This document shows positions 1-9,638 of a DNA stretch of 51,519 nt, in pieces (position 1 is the first letter of the stretch; each line of letters begins with the position of its first letter). The DNA comes from an uncultured Desulfotomaculum sp. (GTDB lineage Bacteria; Bacillota; Desulfotomaculia; Desulfotomaculales; Desulfotomaculaceae): the NCBI GenBank assembly GCA_946411205.1, contig CAMKDG010000008.1:1-51519 (forward strand). Direction: 5' to 3'. The notes beneath the pieces are model-generated. The model saw only the letters and a program-made list of their open reading frames with translations, was not told the origin of the DNA and searched no databases. The translations under genes were made by a program, and so were the position numbers.

Positions 1-2
1 AA

Positions 3-110
3 TTTCCTCTAGAAAAGCCGCTGCCTTATGAATTAATAAGCGATATAGTAAAATTTAGAGTTGCTGAGAATATAAAAAAAGCAGAAAGCAAATTAAAAAG
101 GAGGAAGTAA
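3..110 (+). CDS. C-terminal end of a DUF1801-like (YdhG/frataxin-like fold) protein, 5' truncated
   Basis: An open frame runs from the window edge to a TAA at 108-110 and encodes the last 35 residues of a protein. The visible part begins FPLEKPLPYELISDIVKF and ends in a lysine/arginine-rich tail. The pattern FPL-KP-PY-LI--IV-FRV-EN resembles, from memory, the C-terminus of DUF1801 proteins (YdhG-like, sometimes called iron chaperones). Only the tail is visible, so the family call is tentative and no function can be assigned. A GGAGGAAG run overlaps the end of the frame, but no start follows it closely. Confidence 0.5.
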   Translation, partial: FPLEKPLPYELISDIVKFRVAENIKKAESKLKRRK

Positions 111-265
111 TTACCTACTATTTTACAGGTGTTTTATAGTTAAAAAATATGCAATAACGTATAAAATACAATATAATGGTACTAAGAGAATAACTGATGA
201 ATTATTTTTATGAAATCACGAAGGTCAGTACATTGTCTACGTGTGAAGAAAGGTTGATATAACGG

Positions 266-811
266 ATGGACCCAACCTCTAATATAGGTGCTGTTTTAAA
301 AAGGGTTCGCTTTCAAAGAGACTTGACTTTGGAAGACACATCGAATCTAACGGGGGTAAGTAAAGCCATGCTTGGTCAAATTGAAAGAGGTGAATCAAAC
401 CCCACGATATCAACGTTATGGAAGATTTCCACTGGGTTACGAATTTCATTTTCTGAGCTATTAGGCAGTGAAACATATAATTATGATCCAATATCAATAA
501 ATGATCTTGAGCCAGTATTTGAACTAGAGGAGAAAATGATCTTATACAATGTATTTCCCTATAATCCAATATCTGGTTTTGAATATTTTTACATTCGATT
601 ACTTCCTGGCGCGAAACATGTGTCTATGCCTCATAATAATTCAACGGAAGAATATATTGTGGTAACGCAAGGCACTTTAGTGCAAACTGTTGAAGACCAA
701 AGCTTCGAACTTAGTGCTCCGGCAGCATTAGCTTTCAAATCGAATAAGCACCACACGTATAGTAATCCTTATGACACGGAAGTAGTCTTTCAAAATATAG
801 TTAAATATTAA
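266..811 (+). CDS. XRE-family transcriptional regulator with C-terminal cupin domain
   Basis: A 181-residue cytoplasmic DNA-binding protein. Residues about 8-62 form a helix-turn-helix of the XRE/HTH_3 type (LEDTSNLTGVSKAMLGQIERG, then NPTISTLWKIS). Residues about 100-178 form a small cupin barrel (PGAKHVSMPHN, then STEEYIVVTQGTL) that probably binds a small ligand. This architecture is common in regulators of metabolic operons (SutR/YdcN type). The ATG at 266 is preceded by a GAAAGG ribosome site at 249-254. It lies 108 bases upstream of the glycyl radical enzyme gene on the same strand, so it is a plausible local regulator of that enzyme and its activase. The ligand is unknown. Confidence 0.85.
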   Translation: MDPTSNIGAVLKRVRFQRDLTLEDTSNLTGVSKAMLGQIERGESNPTISTLWKISTGLRISFSELLGSETYNYDPISINDLEPVFELEEKMILYNVFPYNPISGFEYFYIRLLPGAKHVSMPHNNSTEEYIVVTQGTLVQTVEDQSFELSAPAALAFKSNKHHTYSNPYDTEVVFQNIVKY

Positions 812-919
812 AATTGGCCCGGAATGCATAGGTGTTCTGGATTAATTTTGGGAATCTTGACCGTTAAGGCAAACAAAAAACGTTAAAACATATTCGGATA
901 AAAATGGAAGGGGATAAGT

Positions 920-3289
920 ATGCTTACAGAAAGAATTGAATCAGCTAGACAGCATTATATTCAGGCCAAACCAGCGATTTCTTATCAAAGAGCCAGGCTT
1001 TGGACAGAGTCTCACAAAAAAACAGAGGGTGAAGCAACCGCTATCAGAAGGGCGAAAGCTTTTAGAGATACTTGTGAACAGCTGGACGTTACTATTTTTG
1101 AGGGAGAATTGATTGTCGGCGTTGTTGGTGAATTTAGAAAAGGTGGTATTTTAACGCCTGAGTTCTCGTGGACCTGGGTAGATCGGGAAATGGATAATTT
1201 CGATAAAAGAGTTCAAGACCCCTATATCATGACAGATGAGCAAAGGACCTTTGTCAGAAAAAATATATTTCCTTATTGGCAAGGAAAATCTTTAGAAGAA
1301 GCTTTTTTGGCACAATTACCGGCAGAAACGGCCAAGGTGGCAGTTGATACTGGTTTTATTGATAATGATTCTAAATGGCGGCAAGCTGTCGGTGAAATAA
1401 CACCTGATTACCAGGATGTTCTATTCAAAAAAGGCTTTGGCGGCATCATTAGAGAGGCGAAAGAACATCTGGCAGAGCTATCCCTTACATCAGCAGAAGA
1501 TCTGAAGAAGCGAGATTTTTATCAGTCCATTATCATTACTTCTGAAGGGATTATTACCCTGGCCCATAGATATGCTGAAAAAGCTAAAGAAATGGCAGCT
1601 TTAGAAAATAATGCGATCAGGCAAGAAGAACTCTTAAAGATCGCGACAATATGTAGTAAAATACCGGAAAATCCACCGACTACCTTTTATGAAGCAATTC
1701 AATTTGTCTGGTTTACGCAGCTTGGCGGCATCCTATCAGAAAATCCCCTGGCACTGAATGTGGGGAGATTTGACCAATTTATGCTTCCTTACTTTAAAGC
1801 TGATCTGGCTAAGGGACTCATGACGAAAGATCAGCTGCAGGAACTCATTGACTCTCTTTGGCTCAAGCTTTCTGAATGGGTGTGGACAATCTCAGCCAAT
1901 ACCGCTGAGTTTTTCGCAGGCTACAATCAATTTCAAAACCTAACCGTGGGTGGGAAAACAAGAGAAGGAAAAGATGCCACCAATGATCTTTCTTATATGT
2001 GTTTACAAGCCACGGAAAGGGTCAAGACGCACCAACCGGGTTTAAGTGTGAGAATTCATCAAGATTGTCCCAGTCAGTTTTTAGAGGCGGTAACCCATTT
2101 GGTCAGTAAAGGCACAGGCTTTCCGGCTATCCATAACGATAATGCGGGCTATCAAATGCTCATCAATGCCGGTTACGAGCCGGAGGATGCTAGAGACTGG
2201 AACAACTGTGGCTGCGTAGTACCTCATTTTCGTAAAACAGGCGAATGGACATCCGCCGTTAACATCAACTTTACGGCAGCCTTAGAATTTGCCTTAAACC
2301 AAGGCAAAAGCAGGATTACCGGTGAAAAAATAGGGTTGGACGAACAAGACCCAAGCAGCTTTACATCCTATGAAGAAGTTGAAGAAGCCTTCTACAAACA
2401 GTTTCGTAATTTAATTGAACACTCCATTATCGCCACTTTGGTAGCACAAAAACTCCATCAGGAGATGGTTCCCAGACCCTTCTTATCCTCTTGTATAGAA
2501 GAATGTCTGACGAAGGGAAAAGACTTGGTTGATGCCGGTGCAAAATACAACGTAGGGCCGGTTCTTACGGGGATTGGTCTGGCTGTTACCTCTAATTCTT
2601 TGGCTGTCATTAAGAAACTCGTATTTGAAGATAAAGTTACTACTATGGAAACTTTAATTCAGGCCCTCAATGCCAATTGGCAGGGCTACGAGGAGTTAAG
2701 AGAATTAGCGTTAGCTGTTCCCAAGTATGGCAATGATCTGGACTATGTGGATGATATTGCTATTAAAATGGCCAATTTTTATTACAAAGAAGGACACAAA
2801 TATCAAGACATTAATGGTAACAATTTTAACACTGCTTTTATGGGAATTTCTAATTACTTGCCAACGGGTAAGGTGGTTGGTGCTACTCCCTGCGGCAGAA
2901 AAGCAAAGGAACCCTTGTCCGAAGGGGTATCGCCCTTTGCTGGGTCCGATACCTCTACGCCCTTGGCCGCCATGCGTTCAGCGGCAAAACTGAATCAGGA
3001 TGTACATTCCGGCGGAACATTATTAAACTTACGATTAAATGAAGATTTAGTAAATACGAAAAGGGGTCAGAGTAACTTAGGCTCCATGATCCAATCCTTT
3101 TTTGCTCTGGGAGCATTCCATGTTCAGTTTAATACAATATCTACGGAAACATTGCGTAAAGCTCAAAAGAACCCGGAAGCTTACAAAGATTTATTAGTTA
3201 GAGTGGCCGGCTATAGCACCCAATTTGTTAATTTATCTAGGTCAATGCAGGATGCCATCATTGCCAGAACAGCCCATGAAAATTATTAG
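920..3289 (+). CDS. Glycyl radical enzyme (pyruvate formate-lyase family), substrate unknown
   Basis: A 789-residue member of the PFL-like glycyl radical enzymes, oxygen-sensitive enzymes that use a backbone glycine radical and a catalytic cysteine thiyl radical. The C-terminal radical loop is RVAGYSTQFVNLS with Gly764 as the radical site. The active-site loop reads NNCGCVVPHF, with Cys430 and Cys432; Cys432 is the likely thiyl residue. Diol dehydratases, choline lyase, hydroxyproline dehydratase and hydroxyphenylacetate decarboxylase have Glu two residues after this cysteine; here it is Val434. PFL itself has adjacent cysteines, also absent. The protein is therefore a glycyl radical enzyme of unassigned chemistry. 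The start is supported by GGAAGGGG at 905-912. The dedicated activase follows 72 bases downstream and an XRE-cupin regulator precedes it. Confidence 0.9.
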   Translation: MLTERIESARQHYIQAKPAISYQRARLWTESHKKTEGEATAIRRAKAFRDTCEQLDVTIFEGELIVGVVGEFRKGGILTPEFSWTWVDREMDNFDKRVQDPYIMTDEQRTFVRKNIFPYWQGKSLEEAFLAQLPAETAKVAVDTGFIDNDSKWRQAVGEITPDYQDVLFKKGFGGIIREAKEHLAELSLTSAEDLKKRDFYQSIIITSEGIITLAHRYAEKAKEMAALENNAIRQEELLKIATICSKIPENPPTTFYEAIQFVWFTQLGGILSENPLALNVGRFDQFMLPYFKADLAKGLMTKDQLQELIDSLWLKLSEWVWTISANTAEFFAGYNQFQNLTVGGKTREGKDATNDLSYMCLQATERVKTHQPGLSVRIHQDCPSQFLEAVTHLVSKGTGFPAIHNDNAGYQMLINAGYEPEDARDWNNCGCVVPHFRKTGEWTSAVNINFTAALEFALNQGKSRITGEKIGLDEQDPSSFTSYEEVEEAFYKQFRNLIEHSIIATLVAQKLHQEMVPRPFLSSCIEECLTKGKDLVDAGAKYNVGPVLTGIGLAVTSNSLAVIKKLVFEDKVTTMETLIQALNANWQGYEELRELALAVPKYGNDLDYVDDIAIKMANFYYKEGHKYQDINGNNFNTAFMGISNYLPTGKVVGATPCGRKAKEPLSEGVSPFAGSDTSTPLAAMRSAAKLNQDVHSGGTLLNLRLNEDLVNTKRGQSNLGSMIQSFFALGAFHVQFNTISTETLRKAQKNPEAYKDLLVRVAGYSTQFVNLSRSMQDAIIARTAHENY

Positions 3290-3293
3290 TATG

Positions 3294-3347
3294 ACAGTAA
3301 AGACATGGCTTACCAAAGCCTTGTCTTTACTGTAACGCCCGTTTTTT
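3294..3347 (+). terminator. Hairpin between glycyl radical enzyme and activase genes
   Basis: Perfect 12-bp arms ACAGTAAAGACA (3294-3305) and TGTCTTTACTGT (3322-3333) enclose a second short stem GGCTT/AAGCC. A T-rich stretch (GTTTTTT, 3341-3347) follows after a short GC tract. It sits inside the presumed operon, so it may act as a partial terminator or 3'-end stabiliser that makes the enzyme mRNA more abundant than the activase mRNA. Confidence 0.6.
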
Positions 3348-3361
3348 AGTAGGAGGCCTAT

Positions 3362-4267
3362 ATGAACGGCATACGTGGAGATTTCATGCAATTACAGAAT
3401 TTTTCTGTCAATGATGGCAATGGAATTAGAACAATTATTTTTTTCGCCGGTTGTCCTCTTCAATGTCAGTGGTGTTCTAATCCAGAAAGCCAGACAAATC
3501 TTGAAAAAATTGCCTACTATGATAAGACCTGCATAGGATGTGGCAGGTGTGTTCAAATCTGTCCCCATGGAGTGGGTATTTATTTAAACCATGCTCGGGA
3601 ACGAAACCAATGCAAAGCCTGTGGCCTTTGCGTAAATGTCTGCCCCACAAGTAGTAGAAAAAATTTAATTTTCCATTATACCAGCGAAGAAATACTAGGA
3701 ATAATTGAAAAGCAAAAAATATTTTATAGATATTCAGGGGGCGGGGTCACCTTTTCTGGCGGTGAGGCAACCCTACAAGCAGCTATGCTAAGGGAACTTG
3801 TATCTAAGCTTTATGATCAAGCTATCGATTTAGCGCTGGAAACATCCGGCTATTTTAACTTTGACGAAGTGAAAGACATATTAGAAAAATTAAATTTACT
3901 ATTTGTCGATATAAAACATATGGACGAAAATAAACATAGAGTTTATTCAGGTATTGGTAATGAAAGGATATTAAAGAATATATCCAGGCTCAATGAATTG
4001 AAAGTACCCGTGGTAGTTCGCATACCGGTGATTGATGGGGTGAATTCCGATCTAGAGAATATTAGAAGCACCGCTAAATTTGTTAAAGCCAATATAGCTA
4101 CACCAAAAGTAGAGTTACTACCCTATCATTCATTCGGCGATAGCAAATATGAAGCTCTTGGTTTGGCAAAGCCATCCAGGCAGTGGAAAACTCCCTCACC
4201 TGAATATGTAAGAGAGTTATGCAAAATAGTTCAAAATGAAGGTGTTGAGGTTGTGAGTTATAAATAA
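3362..4267 (+). CDS. Glycyl radical enzyme activating protein (radical SAM)
   Basis: A 301-residue activase that uses S-adenosylmethionine and a [4Fe-4S] cluster to abstract hydrogen from the glycine of its partner enzyme. The radical-SAM motif CxxxCxxC is at Cys31, Cys35 and Cys38. A ferredoxin-like insertion with two further [4Fe-4S] sites follows (Cys57/60/63/67 and Cys84/87/90/94), as in activases of glycyl radical enzymes other than PFL. The SAM-binding glycine stretch SGGGVTFSGGEA is present. Start ATG 3362 has a perfect AGGAGG at 3351-3356. Its partner is almost certainly the glycyl radical enzyme immediately upstream. A second in-frame ATG eight codons in is possible but lacks a comparable ribosome site. 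Confidence 0.93.
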   Translation: MNGIRGDFMQLQNFSVNDGNGIRTIIFFAGCPLQCQWCSNPESQTNLEKIAYYDKTCIGCGRCVQICPHGVGIYLNHARERNQCKACGLCVNVCPTSSRKNLIFHYTSEEILGIIEKQKIFYRYSGGGVTFSGGEATLQAAMLRELVSKLYDQAIDLALETSGYFNFDEVKDILEKLNLLFVDIKHMDENKHRVYSGIGNERILKNISRLNELKVPVVVRIPVIDGVNSDLENIRSTAKFVKANIATPKVELLPYHSFGDSKYEALGLAKPSRQWKTPSPEYVRELCKIVQNEGVEVVSYK

Positions 4268-4389
4268 TTTATAGGTTTTTTGATTCTCAAAACTTGTTGA
4301 TATAGATGCGTTAGGAATATGTAGAAATTATTAGCACGTTAGATGCCATGCTGCTATCTGTCGGAGTGGAATTTAAAGGAGGATATTCA

Positions 4390-5199
4390 TTGATAGAAAT
4401 TTCATGGCGATTCTTTATCTTAGGTGGTGCCTTAGCTTTACTAGCTTATTCACTTTTAGAAGTAAAGTTTCTTTTAATCAAGAAGTACACTATCTCAATA
4501 AAAGGTTTATCTCCAGCTTTTGATGGGTTCACAATCTTACACTTAAGCGACCTGCATAATAAGGAATTTGGGCATAAGCAGGAAAAGCTTTTAGATCTAA
4601 TCAACAAGCAGGAGTTTCATTTGGTAGCTATAACAGGAGATTTGGTAGATAAAAGGAATCCCGGGGTTAGGGCAGGTATTCATTTAGTCGAAGAGCTTAG
4701 CCATAAACCTGTTTATTTTGTTCCTGGCAACCATGATTGGCGGAATGGATTTACATTTAGAGAACAACTTATAGAATCAGGTGTTAAAATCCTCGAAAAC
4801 CAAGCTGAAAAAGTTAATTTAAATGGGGAGCATTTTTGGATTGTTGGAGTGGATGATCCGTACCTGGGAAGAGATAATTTAGGTCAGGCTTTATCGAAGG
4901 TTAATGATGTAACTCCTAAAATATTATTAGCGCATGCTCCCAACATCTATGATGCCGCAATTAAATCCGGGATTGATCTAGTTATGGTGGGACACACCCA
5001 TGGGGGACAAGTCCGTCTACCCATCTTGGGTGCAATCGTTATTCCTGGACAGAACCTTTTTCCAAAGCTGGATTACGGGTTATTTAGTTCTGGAAAGACA
5101 TCAATGATCATTAATGGAGGCTTGGGAGAAAGCGTGTTACCCATTCGATTCAACATGAAGCCGGAGATTGTATTACTTACGCTTAGGGCTGATCAGTAG
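4390..5199 (+). CDS. Membrane-anchored calcineurin-like metallophosphoesterase (YaeI/YkuE type)
   Basis: A 269-residue phosphoesterase with an N-terminal hydrophobic segment (residues about 7-30) that should anchor it in the membrane. The dimetal site motifs are all present: SDLH (Asp54, His56), GDLVD, PGNHDW and GHTHGGQ. Family members such as E. coli YaeI and B. subtilis YkuE are phosphodiesterases or peptidoglycan-associated phosphoesterases; the substrate here is not known. I chose TTG 4390 because AAAGGAGG (4376-4383) precedes it at normal spacing. An ATG at 4348 in the same frame would add 14 residues but has no ribosome site. It appears to be a single-gene unit. Confidence 0.88.
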   Translation: MIEISWRFFILGGALALLAYSLLEVKFLLIKKYTISIKGLSPAFDGFTILHLSDLHNKEFGHKQEKLLDLINKQEFHLVAITGDLVDKRNPGVRAGIHLVEELSHKPVYFVPGNHDWRNGFTFREQLIESGVKILENQAEKVNLNGEHFWIVGVDDPYLGRDNLGQALSKVNDVTPKILLAHAPNIYDAAIKSGIDLVMVGHTHGGQVRLPILGAIVIPGQNLFPKLDYGLFSSGKTSMIINGGLGESVLPIRFNMKPEIVLLTLRADQ

Positions 5200-5212
5200 T
5201 TATTGAAGTTCA

Positions 5213-5611
5213 TTATTGGTGCCTTTTTCTTTGGTTGACTGTGGCTATTTCTGCAACAATACCTAAAATAAAACCTATGCTAACACACAGCATAAAGGAA
5301 AAGCCACTTGACATAGAGGGTTTGCCCGGATTGGTTACAGCAATTATGGAATCAGTAATAAATCCAATGATGGCTCCCCCTAAAAATATACCGCCCAAAA
5401 AGTACTTTTGGAACAGGATAGCAATTACTCCGATAGCACCCATGAGAAGAATGACCTCTATAATAAACCTAAAGTCAGGAAATTCTTGATAGGCAATAAG
5501 ATGCGCCACGCATATTGTAATTGTAAAACCCAAGCCGCTAAATCCTGCCATAAATACTGGAAAGAAACCGTCTTTTCTTCTACTTCTTGTGTTAGCAGTG
5601 TACATACCCAT
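5213..5611 (-). CDS. Small integral membrane protein, function unknown
   Basis: A 132-residue protein with four strongly hydrophobic segments: about 18-40, 48-65, 68-90 and 103-122. The N-terminus is basic (NTRSRRKDG), suggesting a cytoplasmic N-terminus. The start has AAGGAG about ten bases upstream on the minus strand (around 5622-5627). I do not recognise the family. It is convergent with the phosphoesterase gene and only 13 bases separate the two stop codons, so transcripts from both sides may overlap. Confidence 0.65.
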   Translation of the reverse strand: MGMYTANTRSRRKDGFFPVFMAGFSGLGFTITICVAHLIAYQEFPDFRFIIEVILLMGAIGVIAILFQKYFLGGIFLGGAIIGFITDSIIAVTNPGKPSMSSGFSFMLCVSIGFILGIVAEIATVNQRKRHQ

Positions 5612-5699
5612 TTTGATACTTCTCCTTCAGCTATAAATTGATTGCTGTACCAATTTTGCCAGCGTACCATTTTCAAGATCATAATATCATACCTGCCCA

Positions 5700-5749
5700 A
5701 GAAAAAATTGCCAATGACGGGAGGGTGGTCTTATTCCTTCGTCATTGGC
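5700..5749 (-). terminator. Rho-independent terminator of the chemoreceptor gene
   Basis: Arms GCCAATGACG (5710-5719) and CGTCATTGGC (5740-5749) are perfect complements. Read on the minus strand, the stem is followed by AATTTTTTC. It lies 26 bases past the stop of the minus-strand chemoreceptor gene. Confidence 0.8.
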
Positions 5750-5774
5750 GTTGGTGTAGATTTATCTGTTTTTA

Positions 5775-7715
5775 TTAAACTTTAAACCGGCCTATCAGGG
5801 CGTTTAATTCTTCCGAAAGGTGGGATAAGGACTCAGCAGAGGCCGAGACTTCCTCCATAATAGCAGTTTGTTCCTCGGTGGCCGCGGCAACATTCTGCAC
5901 CCCTCCGGACATCTGTTCTACAGCTGACGCTACTTCCTTTACTTCTAGTGATAGTTCCTGTACTGAGCCAATGATTTCCTTAAAGTTTTCCCCAACTTCT
6001 CCCACTACTCGAGTACCGGCCGCAACCTCTTTACCGCTTTCCTCCATATTTACTACGGCTTTTTGTGATTCATGCTGAATGGCATGAATTAAAGTATAAA
6101 TCTCTTTGGCCGCGCTGGCTGATTGCTCGGCTAATTTCCTTACTTCTTCGGCTACTACGGCAAATCCACGACCCTGCTCACCGGCCCGGGCTGCCTCAAT
6201 GGCGGCGTTTAAGGCCAATAGGTTGGTCTGGTCGGCAATACTGGTTATTAATTCAACAATTTTGTTAATCTCATGGGATTTTTTATTTAACCCATCAATG
6301 GAATCCGATACTACAACGGCCTTACTAGTAATCGCCTGCATTTGCTCAATGATCCGGCTAATACCTTTAGAACCTTCGCTAGCCTGTTCGGTTGCCGTTT
6401 GGGTTAAGGTGGAAACCTCCTGGATGTTGGCGTTGACGTGATCAACTACGGAGGAGATTTCCGTCATGGTGGCCGAAGTCTCCGTGGCACTGGCTGAAGT
6501 TTCAGTGGCGCTGGAATTTAATACTTGGGATGAGCTGGTCACCGTGTTGGCTTTGTTCATTATTTCCACGACAATTTGACGCATTTGGCTGACCATCTGA
6601 CTAAAAGCACCTGCCAACTTTCCAATCTCGTCATTAGAGTGAATACTGATGTTTGTTGTCAAATCCCCCTCGGCAACTTTTACTGCAGCCGAAGCAAGCC
6701 TACTTATCGGGCGACTAATCGAGCGGGCCAGCAACAAGGCTGCAAATAACGATAGTATCACCAATATCACACTGACTTTGATGGCACGGGTCATCGTAGT
6801 CTGAATCGGCGCAAACGCTTCAGCGGGATCTTGAACAACGATAATACCCCAGCCCGTTTTGCCTACAGGCTTATACGAGGTTAAAAACTCCTTTTTTTCA
6901 AAGGGGTCTGTGAGTAAAGCCGTTCCCGATTCACCTTTCATGATCCTTTGAACCGCGGGTGTTTTCGATAAGTCCCGTAGCTCCTTGATGATGTCAAAAT
7001 TCTGATAGGCTGCCAGCACACCTTTTTGGTCCACCAGATAAACATAACCGGTTTTACCAATGGTTAATGTACTGCATAATTCACTGAGTTTCTCCAAGGT
7101 CAATGCACCCATCCAGACAGCGTCTATCTCACCCTGGTCGTTAATAATCGGGTGGGAAATCGCAATGACCGGTTTTTGCAGCGAGGAGCTTACATAAACC
7201 TCTGATATATGGGTATTTCTCTTGGTTACCGCCTGTTTAAACCAATCGCGAAAGCCAAAATCTAACCTTTTCAGATCCAGTTGGTAGTTCCAGGGTTCAA
7301 TCACAATATTATTACCCACATCGCCTGTAACCTGCTCCATGTAACCAAATTGCCCGTAGTGCTTTAATACGTAATTAATAACATCCCTCTTGGGTCGGTC
7401 AACTTCCTGGGGAACGCCTTTAATGTCCTCTCTGATGAATCCGATGGAGGACACGTCCTGTACGGCGGGCAACTGCGCTGTCATTCTAACTACGCCCATG
7501 GCATCGTTGAAATATTGTTCAACCTGTGCTTCAAAGGCGTCCGCTATCATCATTTGTTCTTTTTGTATTTCTTTTTCCAAAGTACTACGCATGGTCGTAA
7601 GGTAAGAGTAACTGAGTAAGCTGACAGAAACAATAATTCCTAAGATAAAAAATATTGTGATCTTACCTTGTAATCCCATCGTAAATTTGACCTTTATTTT
7701 GTTCCACAAGTTCAT
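5775..7715 (-). CDS. Methyl-accepting chemotaxis protein with dCACHE sensor
   Basis: A 646-residue transmembrane chemoreceptor. A first membrane helix (about 19-40) leads to an extracytoplasmic double-CACHE-type sensor of about 265 residues. A second helix (about 308-330), a HAMP linker ([20 protein letters not shown]) and a long methyl-accepting coiled coil follow. The signalling tip is the canonical [20 protein letters not shown]. It should control CheA/CheW arrays in response to a small molecule, often an amino or carboxylic acid for this sensor class. The start has AAGGAGTG upstream. It is monocistronic with its own terminator. A second receptor of related design lies at 25198-27060. Confidence 0.95.
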   Translation of the reverse strand: MNLWNKIKVKFTMGLQGKITIFFILGIIVSVSLLSYSYLTTMRSTLEKEIQKEQMMIADAFEAQVEQYFNDAMGVVRMTAQLPAVQDVSSIGFIREDIKGVPQEVDRPKRDVINYVLKHYGQFGYMEQVTGDVGNNIVIEPWNYQLDLKRLDFGFRDWFKQAVTKRNTHISEVYVSSSLQKPVIAISHPIINDQGEIDAVWMGALTLEKLSELCSTLTIGKTGYVYLVDQKGVLAAYQNFDIIKELRDLSKTPAVQRIMKGESGTALLTDPFEKKEFLTSYKPVGKTGWGIIVVQDPAEAFAPIQTTMTRAIKVSVILVILSLFAALLLARSISRPISRLASAAVKVAEGDLTTNISIHSNDEIGKLAGAFSQMVSQMRQIVVEIMNKANTVTSSSQVLNSSATETSASATETSATMTEISSVVDHVNANIQEVSTLTQTATEQASEGSKGISRIIEQMQAITSKAVVVSDSIDGLNKKSHEINKIVELITSIADQTNLLALNAAIEAARAGEQGRGFAVVAEEVRKLAEQSASAAKEIYTLIHAIQHESQKAVVNMEESGKEVAAGTRVVGEVGENFKEIIGSVQELSLEVKEVASAVEQMSGGVQNVAAATEEQTAIMEEVSASAESLSHLSEELNALIGRFKV

Positions 7716-8240
7716 TTGTACTTTTCACTCCTTATCCAGCATCAGTAGCAATCGTTTTATGTAGCATTGATTATAAAATGGTGTTACCTAGTACAAGTGA
7801 TTTTTTATCCCCAGACCTCATTAATAATTGCAAAAAAGATGCCAATTGTTCTTAAAATCACAATTGGCAGAGGAAAAGAATATATTTTATTTTGGACACT
7901 TAGTGTGGTTACAACGTTAATTTTGGCTAAAAATAGTCCTTTAAGAGCTTATTTTATGATTATTATAGGTTCTTGCAAGCCATAAGTATAGAAAATATAT
8001 TTTGACGCTGTGGTATAGATTGTCACTATGATTATTAGCTTTATTATAAGATACAAGTAGTGATCAGTTAAGGTTTTGGTCGGTTTTACAAGCATTGCTA
8101 TTGATAAAATTTTGTATCATAGGATAACTTTATTTGATCATTCAAGTTGTATTTACATACCATAAAGAGAGGCTTAACCGATTAAAAAGGTTAACTTTAG
8201 GCTACGGCAATGGCCTCAGTACTTATCCTGGCCCTAAAAA
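7716..8240. other. Intergenic region, no gene supported
   Basis: This 525-base AT-rich stretch lies between two minus-strand genes and should hold the chemoreceptor promoter near its left end. A weak stem (TTAACC / GGTTAA, about 8176-8196) is present near the feoB end. A 72-codon open frame on the plus strand (7767-7985) has no ribosome site and a composition like non-coding DNA, so I do not call it. Confidence 0.4.
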
Positions 8241-9638
8241 CTAGACCCAGCCCAGAGCTCTCACAGCCTGAGCCACCAGAAAGCACACTGCACAGGCTAT
8301 GCCAAGTGGCATCAGCGCAGCCAGGAGGGTCCATTTTAGACTACCGGACTCTTTACGTATGGTCCATAGTGTAGTACCACAAGGAAAGTGCAGCAGAGAG
8401 AACAACATCATACAAACTGCTGTTAGCCAGGTCCAACCATGCTGAACGACAAAGAGATGATAAAGGTCTTCAATGCTATCTAACTCGGTCATAGAACCTG
8501 TAGCTAAATAACTCATAATTAAGATAGGAAGTACAATTTCATTGGCAGGAAGACCGAGAACAAAGGCCATCAGAATAAAACCATCCAAGCCGATAGCCTG
8601 TGCAAAAGGATTTAACCATTGGGCGCAGTAAGCCAGAACACTTAGATCTCCTACATAAATATTAGCCAATAGCCAGGTGACTGCACCGGCAGGTGCTGCT
8701 ACACAAATAGCACGGCCTAGCACAAACAGAGTACGGTCAAAGATTGAACGAACAATGATTTTGCCTATTTGGGGCTTTCGGTAGGGAGGAAGTTCCAGCG
8801 TAAAGGAGGAAGGTACTCCTTTCAGTAATGTCTTAGACAGGGTCCAGGAAACCGCTAAGGTTACGGCAATCCCCAGCAAAATGATGCCAACAACAATGGC
8901 GGTGGCACCAAAGGTACTGCCCATACCAAAGACCAAAACACCAGCCAGAGCAATTAAGGTGGGAAAGCGGCCATTGCAAGGAACAAAGTTATTTGTTAGC
9001 ATAGCAATCATTCGTTCCCGGGGGGACTCAATAATTCTGCAGGCTATAATACCCGCAGCATTACAACCAAAGCCCATACTCATGGTTAGGGCCTGCTTGC
9101 CGTGGGCACCGGCCTTTTTAAACAAGCGGTCCAGGTTAAAAGCGACCCTTGGCAGGTAACCCAAATCCTCTAGTAGGGTAAAACATGGAAAGAAGATCGC
9201 CATGGGTGGCAGCATAACGGATATAACCCAGGCTAGGCAGCGATAAACTCCCTCCACAAAAAAACCCTGAAACCAGGCTGGCGCGTGTAGATAGTTACAT
9301 AAATCAGTTAAACGGTCTTGTCCCCAAAAGAGTACATCAGCAATCATGGCAGAGGGAACATTGGCACCTGCTACGGTCAGCCAAAAGATCACTCCCAGTA
9401 ATAACAGCATAGAGGGGAAGCCAAACACCTTGGAGGTAAGAATATCATCTAGCTTTTTATCCCAATCAGTTTTCGGTTTTTCTTTTTGACTAACTACTTC
9501 ACTGGCAATGCTTTCAGCAGTCTGATAAATACTACTGATAACGGAATCATTGATACCTAGGGTACCATTGGGGTTGATCTTATCAACATCTGATAATATG
9601 CCAGTAAGACCAGTTCTTATGGACTGGCTCATGCCCAC
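8241..9638 (-). CDS. feoB: FeoB C-terminal half: ferrous iron permease domain
   Basis: A 465-residue membrane protein corresponding to the permease half of FeoB, encoded separately from its G domain. After about 70 soluble residues (ending TDWDKKLDDILTS, the usual FeoB linker) come about nine or ten hydrophobic segments. Gate-like motifs GFGCNAAGIIACRII and GLPANEIVLPILIM match the two FeoB/nucleoside-recognition gate repeats. The start is GTG 9638, read on the minus strand just after GGAGGTGAACT, so it has its own ribosome site inside the end of the upstream gene. The two frames overlap by 10 bases, pointing to translational coupling. With the upstream gene it would import Fe2+. Confidence 0.9.
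   Translation of the reverse strand: MGMSQSIRTGLTGILSDVDKINPNGTLGINDSVISSIYQTAESIASEVVSQKEKPKTDWDKKLDDILTSKVFGFPSMLLLLGVIFWLTVAGANVPSAMIADVLFWGQDRLTDLCNYLHAPAWFQGFFVEGVYRCLAWVISVMLPPMAIFFPCFTLLEDLGYLPRVAFNLDRLFKKAGAHGKQALTMSMGFGCNAAGIIACRIIESPRERMIAMLTNNFVPCNGRFPTLIALAGVLVFGMGSTFGATAIVVGIILLGIAVTLAVSWTLSKTLLKGVPSSFTLELPPYRKPQIGKIIVRSIFDRTLFVLGRAICVAAPAGAVTWLLANIYVGDLSVLAYCAQWLNPFAQAIGLDGFILMAFVLGLPANEIVLPILIMSYLATGSMTELDSIEDLYHLFVVQHGWTWLTAVCMMLFSLLHFPCGTTLWTIRKESGSLKWTLLAALMPLGIACAVCFLVAQAVRALGWV

Noticed and set aside
7767..7985. 72-codon plus-strand ORF upstream of the chemoreceptor
   Set aside because: No ribosome site, low-complexity AT-rich composition and no recognisable sequence features.
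9629..9638. FeoB split as a frameshift or sequencing error
   Set aside because: The second frame has its own start codon and a well-placed GGAGGTG site, and no single-base change gives a natural fused linker, so I read it as a true two-gene arrangement.
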